Below, in pieces: positions 21,440 to 33,997 of a stretch of 64,000 nucleotides of DNA; position 1 is the stretch's first letter, and each line of letters begins with the position of its first letter. This DNA comes from Phymatolithon calcareum (taxonomy: Eukaryota > Rhodophyta > Florideophyceae > Hapalidiales). Below the pieces are notes generated by a model. That model saw nothing but the letters and a program-made list of their open reading frames with translations, ran no database searches and was not told the origin of the DNA. Position numbers and translations under genes: made by a program. The stretch spans positions 992,001 through 1,056,000 of the forward strand of contig OZ345355.1 of assembly GCA_977006965.1 (NCBI GenBank). The letters run 5' to 3'.

Positions 21440-21570
21440 TGTGACGAATTCTTTTTCTATAAAGGTCGCCGCTTCGCGGCACCTCGGCGGTTTTCCAGGA
21501 AACAGCCCGACCACAGCCAGTGTGCCAACTTTTGCGTTCAAACCCCACAATGTACGAAGGTCATGTCGAA
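21440..21570 (+). repeat. Dispersed repeat with TATAAAGG box and GC hairpin, copy 1
   Basis: TTTTCTATAAAGGTCGCCGC, TTCGCGGC, CCTCGGC, TTTTCC, CAGCCCGACCA and CAGTGTGCC are followed by a C-rich part. A second copy on the minus strand at about 55110-54975 has the hairpin as GGCGCGAAGCGCC. The shared length is about 130 bp. It resembles a transposon end with a subterminal hairpin, possibly Helitron-related, but no CTRR end is established. Confidence 0.55.
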
Positions 21571-22242
21571 GACAAAGTACGACAGCGGCTTTTCGACTTC
21601 TGTCGTAGCCTGATGACGACAGATGTGTATGCATGAATGGCGGTGAAAATAGTGACAAGAAAAGCAAGATATTTTTTTATGTAGAACGTGATAGACTGAA
21701 AGTAACAGGACCATTACGATGACGTCGACTTTGGCGAGACACTGAACGCTTGCGAAGATATGGCGTAGTAGAGCTAAGAGTAAGAAGGTTCTTCCAGCGG
21801 CATAGATGTTTTAGAGACTTCGTTTAAACCGAGAATAAGACGTCGGAGGAGATGGGTCATTTCCGAGGACGACCACGTCTTCGAGGATTCATCTCATGTG
21901 GAGACTCGGAGAGGGGTTTATAGGAGTTGAGGGTCCTGTTGATTTTTTGAAATCAAGCGCGGATGAGAACTGTATCATACCTTTGAAAGTAAAAACGTAT
22001 TGTGCGTACACATCCTCAGCGCGAAGTGCGCGGTCAGCATTTTCGGCGACTGCACACTTGTTGGATGTGGGGTCGAATTGAAGCTTTGAAATCCCTGAGA
22101 TTGACCATTGCTTGGCGGAAGTCGAAAGTACACCAGAGCACAGATGAGAACATTGAATGGTCGTCGAGATTGATTCAATCGCTAATCGTCGGAAATATTT
22201 TATTTGGGCATGTAAACGTATTCCGGAACAGACGTGCCATCC

Positions 22243-25200
22243 CTGTATACTAAAGCAAGTGTCTATTTGTCTGTCTGTCGGTCTGTTTGTTTGTCACCGT
22301 CTGCGCCTAATTAAATCTCATTGGATAGATGACTCTTCCAGTTCCTGAGTAGGATGAATCATATTTCTTGGGTGTTTCGAAATTTAACGATTATCATACT
22401 GCGCGACATAACCTTGCGCAGGGCACACGTATGTAAAATATCGCACGGGGCCCATGCGTGAGGCGAATAGAATTTTAGAATGAAACATTTTTATTGAACA
22501 ACAATGATTTTTGCACGCAAAACGTTTTCGGTCAATCACATTCATGAACGGTGCTGGCGAGTGCCAGTGGGGTAACGTACGAATAGAATACGCGGAAAGA
22601 GACCGTTGCAAATAATGCTACCAAAGAATTTGCACGTTACGTTTTTGTGAACGTATCTGTTCCCAATCAAACTTCTGCCTACTTAAGATTCCTCTGGCGC
22701 CCCTCCCCCCGGACACGAAATAATTGGTGACTTTGTTCCGGGTTGGCAATTCGGTAGCTTGAAGCCACTGATCCCCCCGTCCCGTCCGACCCCATTGGAC
22801 CGTGCTACAGTCCCTCTGTGAGTGCGCTCTGGAAGATTTCAGCGGTCCAAGGGCCTCGGACTGCGGGGGATTTCGGACCGCTGTTGCGGTCCGGGGAGCC
22901 AATTGGGGTGCAAAGATAGGCGCTGCGTATTCCCCCCTGTCCGTTGTCGTATCCGGCTGCGCGAGCGTGTAATGAAGGATCTAGGGGCACGTGAGTGATC
23001 TGTCGGAGCCCGGTGCGCCTTCTCGAGAGGGAGTTATGTTCCACTTGCACGGAGCGACCTTGCCTAGGGGTGTGTGGCAGGCATCCCTGGGAAGCTTCTT
23101 TTCGCGCGTGCGCGTCAGCAAGAGGGATAGCAGGGCTTGCGAAAGCAAAACGAGCGGCAGACGGCGGAACCCGGGGAGAGGAACGTGTGTTGGTAGTCCA
23201 AGTTAGTCAGGGACACGGTCTGAGGTAAGTGCACTGCGGGTGGTAGGTACCTAAAAACCTCAAGCCTCCATAAATCCAGAGGAGAATCGCCCAGCTCCCA
23301 AAGGTTGAAATAACAAGCCCGGCCTGCCTCTCAAGCTACCCTGAGCGACGGGAAGACCAGCTTGAACAGAGTTCGAGTACTCAGTGCAAGCAAAGTCAGC
23401 ATTACGGTCGACTCTTTTCTCATTTTTTTGAAGAAGATCCAGGTTCTCTCCGGAGGGAGTCAGCGCAAGGACCGTTGCCACGAAGTGGTGGTTTTTGATT
23501 CAGTCTGTGTGGTACCGCCGGCGCCATTAAGATCGGTTGGCAGACTCTGCATATCAAGAGGTGAATTGAGCACCCTTATGCACACTTTTCGAAGGCCATC
23601 AACCTCGTGTGCAGCGAAGCAGATATATGAAAGGGTAACGTGCGTGGTATTACTTTTGAGTATTACTTAGAGCAAAGAATAGCCCGGACAGATATCTGAA
23701 GAAGAAGAGATATAAGTATGTCGGATGATGACATTGTTCCTCAGCCTCCTCGAAAGAAGCAAAAGGTGACTGAGGACCAACTGCAGCGGCGTAGAGAGAG
23801 AAATGCGGAGACTGTGCGAAGGAGAAGAGCGCAGGAGAATCCTGAGCAAAGCAGATCGCGCTTAGATTCTGCTGTTGCGGCCGCGAGAGCTAGAAGAAGG
23901 CGGGAAAGCTGTGAACAACGCAGATCGCTCCAGGATGCGAATGCCGAAATCACCCCTATAACGCGAGAGCTTGAGAATACTGAGCAATGCAGAACGCGCC
24001 AGGTTGCTGATGCTGCTGCCCCAAGAGCTAGACGAAGGCGGGAAAGCTCTGAGAAACGCAGAACGCGCCAGGATGCTAATGCTGAAAGCACGCGCATAAC
24101 GCGAGAGCTTAAGAATACTGAGCAGCGCCCAGCGGGCTTAGACTCTGTCAATGAGGCAACTCGAGCTGCAAAGTGTCGTGAAACGCAGCTCAAAGCTGAT
24201 CGCCGCCGGGTGGGAGATCGAGATTCCGTAAGAGCTCGACGGAAAATCGTTACACCTGAGCAGTCTCATGGAAACGGCAGCTTTGGTAGACTTTGGAAAC
24301 ATGGATGTCGAATGCAGTAACTGCCGCGCACTCAATTTTATGGCCGAGCAAAAGGTTGGAAGCTCAGAGTCGAACCCTTTGTTCTCTAATTGTTGTCAGG
24401 GAGGACAGATCACAACGGAGAATATACCTTCAAGACTCTCCCCAGCTTGTTCGTGAGTTGCTTACTGGGAACACTCCTCGCGATAAACGTTTCCGCAAGA
24501 ACATTGTTAAGTACAACAATGCTCTCTGCATGGCATCGGTGAGCGCCAACTGGGTGAGCAGGGGAGAGGGCAGTCTAACTTCAACCCGGCTGTCACTCTT
24601 CAGGGTTGAATCCATAATTTTCTCGGAGCTCTGCAGCCTGCTCCAGGCAGACGGCCTGCATTTTTATCAGTATACATTGACGATACGGATTTTGAAGCGC
24701 AGTCTGAGGCTCGGGGTCAGAATTTTTCTGGATGGATCATACACTTCTGTCTAGACTCGCAAACATGCTTCACCAGCACAACACCTATATTCAGAGCTTC
24801 ATGAGTCTACGTGAGTTGGTTCATGAAAATACGATAACAGAGCGCTACAAGATTGTGATTCATGCGGATAAAAGACCTGCAAATGATCACGTGCGTAGAT
24901 ATAATGGAACCTATTGCTCTGAAGTTGCCGCGCTGATAGCAAGGAATGAAGAGGGTGTCATTGGAAGAAGAAATGCAATAGTGAGGAGACGTTGTACTGC
25001 AAACGTTAATGGGAATGACGTTCTGAACAAGGTCAGCATCAGCCACAGATCGTATGATCCTCTTAGTTACGTGCTGCTCTTTTCCGACGGGAGAGACGGT
25101 TGGTATCTAGAAATGGATTCTCATGCTGGTAGACGACAGAGGAAAATCACTCCCTTGATGTTCTATAGCTGGCGCATGTTTCAGCAAGCGGTGAGTTCAG

Positions 25201-28200
25201 TACGGTACTTTCAGGGCGTCGGCTCTTTCAATACTACGGGGTCGACCAATATTGCAAAATGGAGGCTGAGAGAATGTCATTCTTGCTCCAGAATCAGCAG
25301 CGCATCTGTGCTGAGAACTACACAGTCCGTCGAGAGCTGCTGGGAGATTTCGGTGGCCCAAATGATGAGTCTGAGGCAGTGCGTCCTGGACGTTTGGTTG
25401 TTCTCCCATCGACTTTTGTTGGCAGTGAGCGCTACATGCGCCAGAAGATGCACGACATTATTGCGACGTCGACCAGGATGGGGCATCCGGATATATTTCG
25501 GCGATAACCTGCAACCCAAATTGGCCCGAGACACGAAAATCTTTGTTTCCCGGACAGTCCCCGCAAGATAGGCCAGACCTCTGTGCGAAAGTTTTCAAAT
25601 TGAAACTCAGAGCACTGGTGGAAACCATCACCGAGGACAAGATATTCGGAACGGTTGTGGCTAATGTGCATATTATCGAGTTTCAAAAGAGGGGACTACC
25701 ATATGCGCATTTCATCTTTACACTCAACCAAGACTCTAAGAATGCTCTGAGGAATCCTGAGAGATTGGATGCAATTATCTCTCCGGAACTGCCACCAGAT
25801 ACCGATCATGAGCTCCGCCAATTTGTTCGTCAGCATATGATTCACAACTCACGTGGCTCATATAATCTAGCTGCAGTGTGCATGGGACACCAAGGGTGCT
25901 AGAAAAACTTTCTCAAGCCTTTTCAATCGGAGGCCCAGCAATCTGAAAGTGAGCACTACATATCGTACCCGCGAAGGAGTCCAGGAGAAGGCGGTGAGAC
26001 ATCAACGAGGCCTGCTCGCCGAAACCCAGAGCAGCAGGTTGACAACTTCTGAGTTTTTGCCTATAATCCGAAGTTAATGCGAATGTTCCAATGCCATATG
26101 AATGTAGAGCTTTGTGTGTCTCGTGTTCGCGGGACCATGCAAATTGTAGAAAAAACGGGCATATACAATGAGATAGCTCAGTTCCAAGGCGCTCGGTATG
26201 TGTCTGCCTCAGAAGCTGTATGCAGGATTCTTTCATTCGAAATCGTCATCAACGATCCCGCCGTCTAGCGCCTCGAAGTTCACACAGAAGGCCATCACAC
26301 TGCGTACTTCCAAGAGGGTGAGGAGCAGCCCGCGGCCTTGAGAGAGCCACAAACCAAATTAACTGAATGGTTCAGTGCAAACATCAAGTACTCTGGAGAA
26401 AGCCAACTAAGATACAACGAGTTTCCGCACATTTTCACCTGGAACCGCTCTGAGAAGTGTGGAAGCAACGAGCCAAGTTTAGAGTATCTTCTTCTGGTGT
26501 AGCTGATGCTGAATACAGCTTCACTGGATCTGGTGAGACCGCTATAGGCAGATTGTACACTGTGAGCCCCCGCGAAGGCGAGCGATACTTTCTTCGCATG
26601 CTTTTACTGCATGTTTCGGGAGCAAAATCTTTTGAGGACCAGAGAAAAGTTGATGGAGAAGTATGCTCTTCGTTTCGTCAAGCATGCAGTCGTCAGGGTC
26701 TTCTGGCTGATGATGCTGAGTGGAGGCGAGCACTGAGACAGTCATTTGATTCAGAGTTTGTGCCACTCTTGCATGTGTTTGCGACAATTCTGGCGTACTG
26801 TGGGCCTTCTGATCCGCTATCGCTGTCGAATGAGCACAAGAGTTTATTCGTCTCGGACATTAGACTGAGGCACCGAGGAAGAGCCACAGTTGTACAGGAC
26901 GGGGACACCGCTCAGTCATATATGCTCCTCGAGGTTCAAGAGTCACTGTAGCTAATGGGAAATTTCAGCTTGGATACATTCCAGCTTCCAAATCCCCAAG
27001 AAGATGTCCCTTAGATGATTGTGGACGAAGACGAACAAGAAGAGTCAGATTTCGAGCGATTGCGTAGGGCAGTTGACGAGGCAGTTCCATCATTGAATGC
27101 GGGTCGAAGAGCAGTGTTCGATGCCGTTGTGAGATGTGTTCTCCCCGGGGTATCATCACGTAATATTGACGCTCCCGCTGTGGTACAAGGAGCGCTGGAC
27201 AGTGGGGAAAGTAGGATGTTCTTCCTGGTTGCTCCAGGTGGCACTGGGAAAACATATGTAACTCGAGCCATTCATGACTTTCTCCGCCTTCGAGAGAAGA
27301 AATTCAACGCCGCCGCAGCCTCCGCAGTTGCCATGGTTCTCTTGGACGAAGGCCGGACAGCACCCTTCACTTTCAAGATACCGATACCCTGCACTGCAGG
27401 TCGCAGCTAGCGCAGAACCTTCGAGATTTCGACTTCATCATCTGGGATGAGATCGTGATGTGTCACAGGTACTGTATTGAAGCTGTAGACCGCTCACTCC
27501 AGGACATCATAAGAAGAAACGTGCCGTTCGGTGGGAAGTGCGTACTGGTTTCTGGGGACTTCCGACAAATTCTTCCTGTCATCCAAGTGGGATCCAGAGC
27601 TCAGATTGTGCATGGATGCGTCAAGTCTTCCGCCCTCTTCGCTGGCTTCCGAATCTTGCGTCTCACATATAATATGCGTCTGTCCTCCCTACAGAACGAA
27701 CCGCACGCCTCAGAGACAGCACTGCAGTTTCCGAGCTATCTCCTTCGTCTTGGAGAAGGACGTCTCGAAGTGTCCGAGAATAACATGGTGGAGCTCCCTG
27801 AATCAGTGCGCAGATTCGCTATGCGCCTCTGTCTTCGATGGACTGGAGTCAAATTGCTCTGATGTCAGCTGGCTTACTTCAAGGGCGATTTTTTCTACGA
27901 AAAAAAGCAAGCAGATTGAGATCCACGCCAGAGTAGGGTCAAGATTTCCAGGAAACTACAAAACGTTTCTGAGCGCCGACACAGTTGAAGAAGAAAATCA
28001 GAACGGTCTTCGGTATCCAGTACAGCTTCTCAATAGTCTTACCGCAGGGTCATCTGTACCAGACCACCGTCTTCAATTGAAAAAAGATTTGTAGTGATGC
28101 TGCTCCGTCCTCAGAAAAGACACGTGAACGGGGCAAGGTACATCGCGGAGGGCATGTCGAACAATCTCTTCCACTTGAAGGTTGCCGTAGGGTCTCTTGT

Positions 28201-28660
28201 CGGAAGTCGAATCACTCCCAAGAGCTCCATGCGGTCCAGGAGATGACACATTTCCTGTACCCGGGTTCAAGAAAATGCAGTTTCCTGTGCGTGTCTGTTT
28301 CGGAATGACCATCAATAAGGCACAAGGAGAGTCTTTCGGAGGGAAATTTGGTTTTGACTTTTTGCCCATGGTCAGCTCTTCGTTGGTAAATCAAAAGTAA
28401 CGGATCCGAGAAATCAGACGGTGTGTACCACGTGGACAGATAAAAAGACCCGTAACGTAGTTTACAGAGAAGCATTGTCGAATACTTCGTAGTGTTCAAT
28501 AATGGTTCCATTTCATTGTGCTTCATTTTTCGTTCCCTTTTTTGGTATATAAAGTAGATCATCTTTACATAGAGTGAATCCGGTAAAGCAATATTATGAT
28601 TACACATATCTCGCAATATTTTACTGATCACACATCATAGGCGCGAAGCGCAGACACCGA
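22243..28660 (+). mobile_element. Decayed Helitron, borders tentative
   Basis: The coding part (23.7-28.5 kb) is unmistakably Helitron. Candidate ends are the TATACTAAAGCAAG with TCTGTCTGTCGGTCTG tract at 22250-22290 and the hairpin GGCGCGAAGCGC at 28641-28652. Neither border shows a clean TC or CTRR terminus, so the extent is an estimate. The GC-rich leader 22.6-23.7 kb lacks genes. Confidence 0.5.
23718..28480 (+). pseudogene. Helitron Rep/helicase gene, broken by many frameshifts
   Basis: Pieces occur in the expected order. The arginine-rich N-terminus (ATG at 23718, KKQKVTEDQLQRRRERNAE with repeated ARRRRESCEQRR units) is followed by a Cys knuckle (MDVECSNCRALNF then SNCCQGGQI) and the RELLTGNTPRDKRFRKNI segment. 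The Helitron N-like/Rep domain is at 25543-25902 (VFGT-like core, HIIEFQKRGLPYAHFIFTL). The IGRLYTVSPREGERYFLRML linker starts at 26.5 kb. The PIF1-type helicase has Walker A APGGTGKTY near 27235, LVSGDFRQILPV near 27550 and MTINKAQGESFGG near 28310. The HUH pair of Rep reads Y-A-H, so the first His of the metal-binding motif is lost. Stops such as those after NDPAV and PCTAGRS confirm decay. Rolling-circle transposition by this copy is impossible. Confidence 0.85.
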
Positions 28661-28989
28661 GCCACTTGTCCACTACCTCTGTGTGTGTGTGTCTCTTTAG
28701 ATTCTCATTGGTTACATATTTACAAGATAAGGTTCAACAGGGTGGATTTGTACTGAGGTGAGTTTTTAACGTAACTATTGATACGATCCGGAATAATTTC
28801 AGTTACCCCCTAATCGTTTCTAATTTGCCATGAGCAAAAAATTCCTTGTTGTAGTTCCGGAACTTATTATAGTCGCACTTCTGTGGCCATCTCGCATTCA
28901 AATCAAGCCCATTGGACCCCCTTGCCCGAGTGATACGACAAATACTATTTAAAATGATTCCTATGGCAGATAAATTTAAATAGTTTAGT

Positions 28990-31450
28990 CAAATCCGTCC
29001 ATGAGGCACTTGACGTTGTTTTGCACCAGGCGCGCTGCCTGGCGCTCGAAGATGGCTGCACGGGCAAGCTGCGGGACACCGTCTTCCTGGATGCTGCCGC
29101 ATCTGCAACCTGCTGCATCTAGCGATGCGCGCTTGGTTCACAGCCTCCCAAAGTCGTCAGTGCAATCGCTACGAGTCTGTGCCCGGCCCCCATGTCCCGG
29201 AGGAATTTCGCGTAGTGCGCTTCTTTCTGGTTCCTCGCGATCATCAGCGACACGTGCGGGTTGTTGATACAGGTGTTGATCAGCGAGTAACTGAACAGGG
29301 GTGGCAGATGGATGCATCGAGCCAGTCAGTGCCACCTTTGGTACCCAGAGAGTGGATATCCGGATGCACTCTGTGACCGACTTCCGTGCGAGGCTCAAGC
29401 GTAGGCTGATGAGCGAGGTCGGACGCAACGAGAAAGACCTGGGAGTCATGGCGCCAGATGCGCTGGGGACCGCGCTCACAGTGCAACAGGTGGTCCCCAA
29501 ACTCGTCCAGCTCATGCGAGCAGCCACGGCGAGGGCAAACAGAGCCAGGCTCGAAGAGTTGGATGCGGCAATAAAACTGCAACCAAACTCTGAAATCGCG
29601 ATCTTCGATGTAAGTTTTATGTCCGGGTACTGGTTGGCATTTCAGCCAGTCTTTGGCTGCTAAGACACCCTGGGAGGCCCTAAAAGCTTGATTTCTTTGG
29701 TCTCTGGCCGGGATATCCCGAGAAACATTCTTGAGAACAGCTCGCATGGCATCTCTCTGGCGGGGAGGGAATCGCTGTCGAACTTCTCGAGCTCTAACAC
29801 ATCGTCCACTAGGCACCTCGAGATCTACACTTGATGTGCCTCGACTGCCAGAGGGTTGTTTTTAAGGGCATTTTCGGGCTGGGAGGGCAGGTACCAGGCC
29901 AGGAGGGTCCGGACGAGAGCGAGGGATGCTAGATAGGCAGCTGCAGCTGTGTCCGCGGCAGATGTGATCCCGATTCCGAAAGATGGAACTTCAGACTTGA
30001 CTGGTAGCTGAAGTTCGCGGAATGTGAGCTGCGGAAGGACTCCACCCAGGAGGGTACGCATGCAATCTTGCATCATCCCATCGAACATCTCAGCACCCTT
30101 GGCAGTGAATGAGGGTTGGATGACTCGAAGTAGATAGTTGACCCTGCAGACCCCAGTGCATGACCGGAGGAGTGCCAAGGCGACATGTAAATCCTCCAGC
30201 TTGAAGATGGCTTTCAGAAGAGGCTGAAGAGAGGTGACATGGTCCACGAATGATGCCAACATGTACTCCTCGGTGCCGATGGGTCCCTTGAAGACCTCAG
30301 TACCGTTCCCATAAGTCTGTTTGTCTTCAGATGGTTAGGCAAGGCGGTCCTCCAAGCGCAGGTGAAAGCCGTATCCCCTAGCTTCCTCCGAGATAAAGAA
30401 CTCTAGAACCCTCCGTAGTACAGAGTGCTCGGCCACCACTAACCCATCGTCCAAGTAGAATAGGAGGAGGTGTAGTAGCTTGGCCGCGGCTACATCCTCG
30501 GTTCCTCCAGAAATCTCTAGGTCCCTGATGATGCTCTGCAGCTTCTTCAGGGCGGCCTTCAAGGCCAAGAAGAATAGAAGGGGACCAAATGGGTCCCCTT
30601 TCTGTACGCCCGTGACGCTTTTAAAGATCGAGTCTCCTAACCGGAGGAAGGGCGATTCCTCGGCATCGTTGCAGTACCTCACCCACGGGAAGAGTTCTGG
30701 GAAGTGAACTGGGACCTCTCTGAGGAATGCACGGCGACTGACGAGATTAAAAGCATTCCTCAGATCGACCTGGAGTAGTCCCAAGGAGCAGTCCCGGCCA
30801 AGAGCCCTAGCCAAAGTCCTCGTAGCATGAACTCTTGCCTCTGTACCCCCTGATGTAGCCACCCCAGCCTGTGTAGACTTCAGATGGGCGTTAACCTTGG
30901 GACCACAGCTCTCCATTAGGAGGGTCCCCACGAGTCTGCAAATAGTCTCGTCCACAGCAGTGGGTCTAACGGCCATAGAATGGGTTACTGAGTCCTTGTT
31001 GAGGGCAGTGACCGGAGCGCTGGCAACCCAGGGTGCCATGGACTCTGGCCCAGACCCAGCGGCTAGCACGTTGACCATTTTAGTGACTCCCCCGAGCAAT
31101 CCAATGATCCGGTGAGTGGAGGGGACATTCAGAAGCTCTCCTAAATGGGTTGGGGAGAGCCCTGAGCCTCCTGGGACGGATGCTCGGGGGAACTTGGTCA
31201 CGGCTTTCGCTCCTGGTTGGTTGTAAAAGGCACGTAGGTAGATAGGGGTGGGAGTGTGGCCGGAAATGGGTGCTCAGAGTCCGAAGAATGTACCTCCTGG
31301 GGAAGTACCTGAACAAGGGCTGCGGTAACCTCATCATTGAGAGGGGCAATGCCATCAGAGGTGGGAGCCCGGGTCTCCTTGCTGTATGCTCCCTCCTTAG
31401 CCAACTTCAGAGCCCTGGCACCATTAATTCGGGCTTGATCCCCTGGGGAA
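28990..31450 (-). pseudogene. Non-LTR retrotransposon with RLE-type endonuclease
   Basis: Minus strand, N to C. The segment TKFPRASVPGGSGLSPTHL is followed by the reverse transcriptase core: LGLLQVDLRNAFNLVSR, GVQKGDPFGPLLFFLAL and FYLDDGLVVAEH, the catalytic YLDD at about 30443-30457. Next come a thumb-like region (29825-30262) and a Cys/His cluster (CPRRGCSHELDEFGDHLLHC at about 29.46-29.52 kb). Last is a restriction-like endonuclease pattern with HPDIHSLG, GTDWLDASI and, in another frame, ARNQKEAHYAKFLRDMG. That order (RT, CCHC, PD-(D/E)xK) is characteristic of R2/CRE-like and related LINEs. The pieces are in three frames, so it is dead. The endonuclease end lies near 29.0 kb; the upstream end runs to about 31.45 kb. 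Confidence 0.75.
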
Positions 31451-31544
31451 GGGGACCGATGTGCATGGTAGATGGCACACTTCCTAGCCTCCGCCCAGAG
31501 GTCGGAGTATTTTTTCCGACCCCACAGCTCCAGCCGGGACTTAA

Positions 31545-31972
31545 AGATGCATATGAGTGCCGGGTCTGTTGGGCCTTGACAACCACGGATGCCCTCCCGA
31601 CGTTGTGCAAGTGTTTTGATAGGTTTTCGGTGTCGCAGTTTACCAAGCTCATATACTCAAAGTGTGAAATGATACTTGGGCCTTCGTTTTTCGTCGTTCT
31701 CCTTTCCACGAGGGTTGCGGAACAAAGACTGACTGGAATGCTGCTAAATTCTTGTACGGCTTTCACGTGGTGGTTATTCAACGACGCTTTCGACGGGACT
31801 GGGAGCTACAGGTGTACATGCACTTTCCTCTTTACAGCAGCCAGGAGCTGAACGACAGTCATAACAGTGCCGTTGTCGACCGAGAGCTAGATCAGAAGTT
31901 AGAATTTTAGAATACTGTACTCTGCCCGCCAGTTAAAACTTCCGAAGGCCGAGGAAATACCACGCCATTGCT
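31545..31972 (+). repeat. Inverted duplicate, copy 1 (partner 37355-37800)
   Basis: About 430 bases are nearly identical to the reverse complement of 37355-37800. The unit has long open frames on both strands (one contains FFVVLLSTRVAEQRLTGML, the other LCSATLVERRTTKNEGPS). The unit ends GAGGAAATACCACGCCA, after which copy 1 continues into a Helitron helicase fragment. It is presumably a transposed segment. I cannot name the family. Confidence 0.7.
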
Positions 31973-31977
31973 TTCAC

Positions 31978-32180
31978 ATCAATTTATATCCGGCTCTGCT
32001 TTGAGATGACTATCAATAAGGCACAGGGCGAGTCATTTGGCGGAAAGCTTGGACTTGACTTATGTGATAACTGTTTTGCGCACGGTCAGCTGTACGTTGG
32101 TGAGTCTCGAGTAACAGATCCAAGAAATTGACAGCGTCCACGACAAGGACAGATAAAGTTGTTCAAGTGGCGAACCGAGT
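31978..32180 (+). pseudogene. C-terminal fragment of a second Helitron helicase
   Basis: The plus strand encodes FEMTINKAQGESFGGKLG, then FAHGQLYVGESRVTDPRN before a stop, followed in another frame by STTRTDKVVQVANRVP. This matches the end of the helicase gene at 28.3-28.5 kb (MTINKAQGESFGGKFG and VTDPRNQTVCTTWTDK) and keeps the HGQLYV motif that is broken there. Only the last 60-70 codons are present. Confidence 0.7.
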
Positions 32181-32449
32181 GCCAAATACTTCTTGAACTC
32201 GGAATCGGAGGGATCTTTCGCAGTGTCCTCTCTGAATAGGAAGGAAGCGTCATCAGGAACGTGAGAGATGGGAGAGAGTGACACCTCTGTCGGTAACTCG
32301 TCGACGTCAAGATCTACGCGTGTGTATGATACGCGTAGAGTAAATATGGAGACAACATTGACGTAAGGACAGCTCTGAATAGATGACAAACGTAAAATTT
32401 TCGGGAGCACTGCGGGAATTGCCATCGGTTCGCAACGATAATGCGCATA

Positions 32450-32962
32450 TCAGCGTGTCGCATCCAAAACCGCATTGGAAATGCAGATATGAAATTGGAT
32501 CACTTTTTCAACAGCCATCACGACACGCGATGGAGCTTTGGAAGAGCACTGAGCGATGAAAAGTTTCTGATCATGGCGTAGTATGGTCACACCCTCCGAA
32601 ATTGTAAGATAGGTTCTCGGGGTCGGAACAGTAACGAAATAGGCATATTGCGGGGATACCGAAGGGTGCGGTGAGCGACACATAACTGATTGTGCGTACA
32701 AATCAATAACAGCTCGGGTGCTGATGAGAAAATCGCGCCCGATATTTACGTCATGAGAGAGGGTATCGCGAACAATAACGTCCATGGTTACAGAAATACG
32801 ACTCGGGAGAGATATTGGAATGCTAAGAGCACCTGAGATTAAGAGAAGAGAGCCATTTGCTCCGTGAAGACGAGAGAAGGGTTGAAAAGGCGAGATTGGT
32901 ATCGCCAGCCTGCATTCGTTGAAAAAGGCTGTAAGAAATGCACATGTTGTAGTGCAATGCAC
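32450..32962 (-). pseudogene. Retropepsin end of an LTR retrotransposon polyprotein
   Basis: The minus-strand frame contains GANGSLLLISGALSIPISLP, ISVTMDVIVRD and HDVNIGRDFL followed by STRAVIDL. This matches the second half of retroviral-type aspartic proteases, where an I/L-G-R/x-D-F/L motif follows the flap region. The catalytic D-S/T-G is not seen, and the frame ends in a stop. It lies downstream of the gag gene at 33998-35200 on the same strand, consistent with a decayed gag-pro unit. The reverse transcriptase that should follow is absent: the DNA beyond 32.2 kb is Helitron-derived. Confidence 0.45.
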
Positions 32963-33997
32963 TTGTATAAACGGATCCTAGACCGTTTCAGGAGTGCTTT
33001 GCACTTGCCCGGGACTTATCGAGTTTCCGGCGGTAGCCGCGTTGCGAGCTGTGTGGCAGAGGAACGCGGATCGTGCCTTTATGCGGTTCGTAAAGCATCA
33101 CACGATCGGCTTGGGCGCGTAGAAAGAGTACGCGACTCGGGGGCGCAAGTACCTAGTCAACGGACTTAGGCTTAACGTGCGACGGAGAGGATCTCCACAT
33201 CGGGCACTGCAATGCACAACGCCAAACGGTCACCATCGTAGGCTGCGCGATGCGCTACGTCTATGGGTGTCGAACCTATCGCCAGGTAGAAGAGAATCAA
33301 ATATCGAACGATAATAATACCTAAGCTCGAATGGATTTAACTTCCCTGGTGGGGATTGACCACGCTATATCCACAGGCTCTGACCACGATGTAGGGCAAG
33401 AGGAACGTGTGGAAGCGGACAATCAAGAGGAAACTCGGCGTCCGAACAAAAAGGGTCAAGATCTTTCCACGAGTTGCCCCTTTAGTGAAGGCTCGTGCTG
33501 CCCGAGCAGCTAATTACAAGAGCTAACTTCTACCATAAACTATCATTAATTACAGAGCCACGAAAAGAGGTCTGTGCTTACAGAGTGCAATTATCAAGGG
33601 ATACACGTGGCATATGCCGAGCATGGTTGGATTTGATACTGGTCTTCGGGGCCGAAAATGCCCCGTGGACCGCTAGAGTAGCCCGCGCCGTGGGACACCG
33701 AAAATAGTTTGCACCACACACGCGTTCAGCCCCAGTGCCGACACGCGCAGTGACAGAGCCGTGGACGGAGTTGAAAAACTTAATGGACCTTGTAAACCGC
33801 GAGCTAGTCTTCAGATGAGCATAGGCAGACAACGCATGTGACTTGGTCAGGGCAGACAATCATTGACCACGGTGTTGCGTTGGGCCGGTGCGCCAGTGAG
33901 AAGCACCAGTCCGTGCTAGTTTTCTGGTTGGTCAGAGGTTGGAGCCATGATTTCGGCCAACGGATCTCGCAAAGAGTCCAAGTATGTGCGAGAAACG

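Larger units (their letters stand above)
19540..22242. other. Gene-poor interval with one long but unsupported frame
   Basis: Apart from the LINE tail at 20.1-20.3 kb and the hairpin repeat at 21.44-21.57 kb, I find no gene. A plus-strand open frame at 20897-21385 (162 codons, with VRCLRDLAKWVEFEVRTYRL) has no ATG near its 5' end, follows a stop at 20867, and matches no family I know. It might be an exon but is not called. Confidence 0.4.

Noticed and set aside
22600-23700. GC-rich block as ribosomal RNA
   Set aside because: No conserved rRNA segment that I know is recognisable. It lies directly upstream of the Helitron gene and is more likely its leader.
28680-28700. TG-rich tract as the 3' terminus of the Helitron
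   Set aside because: It is a simple repeat. No CTRR end next to the hairpin at 28641-28652 can be fixed, so the border was left tentative.
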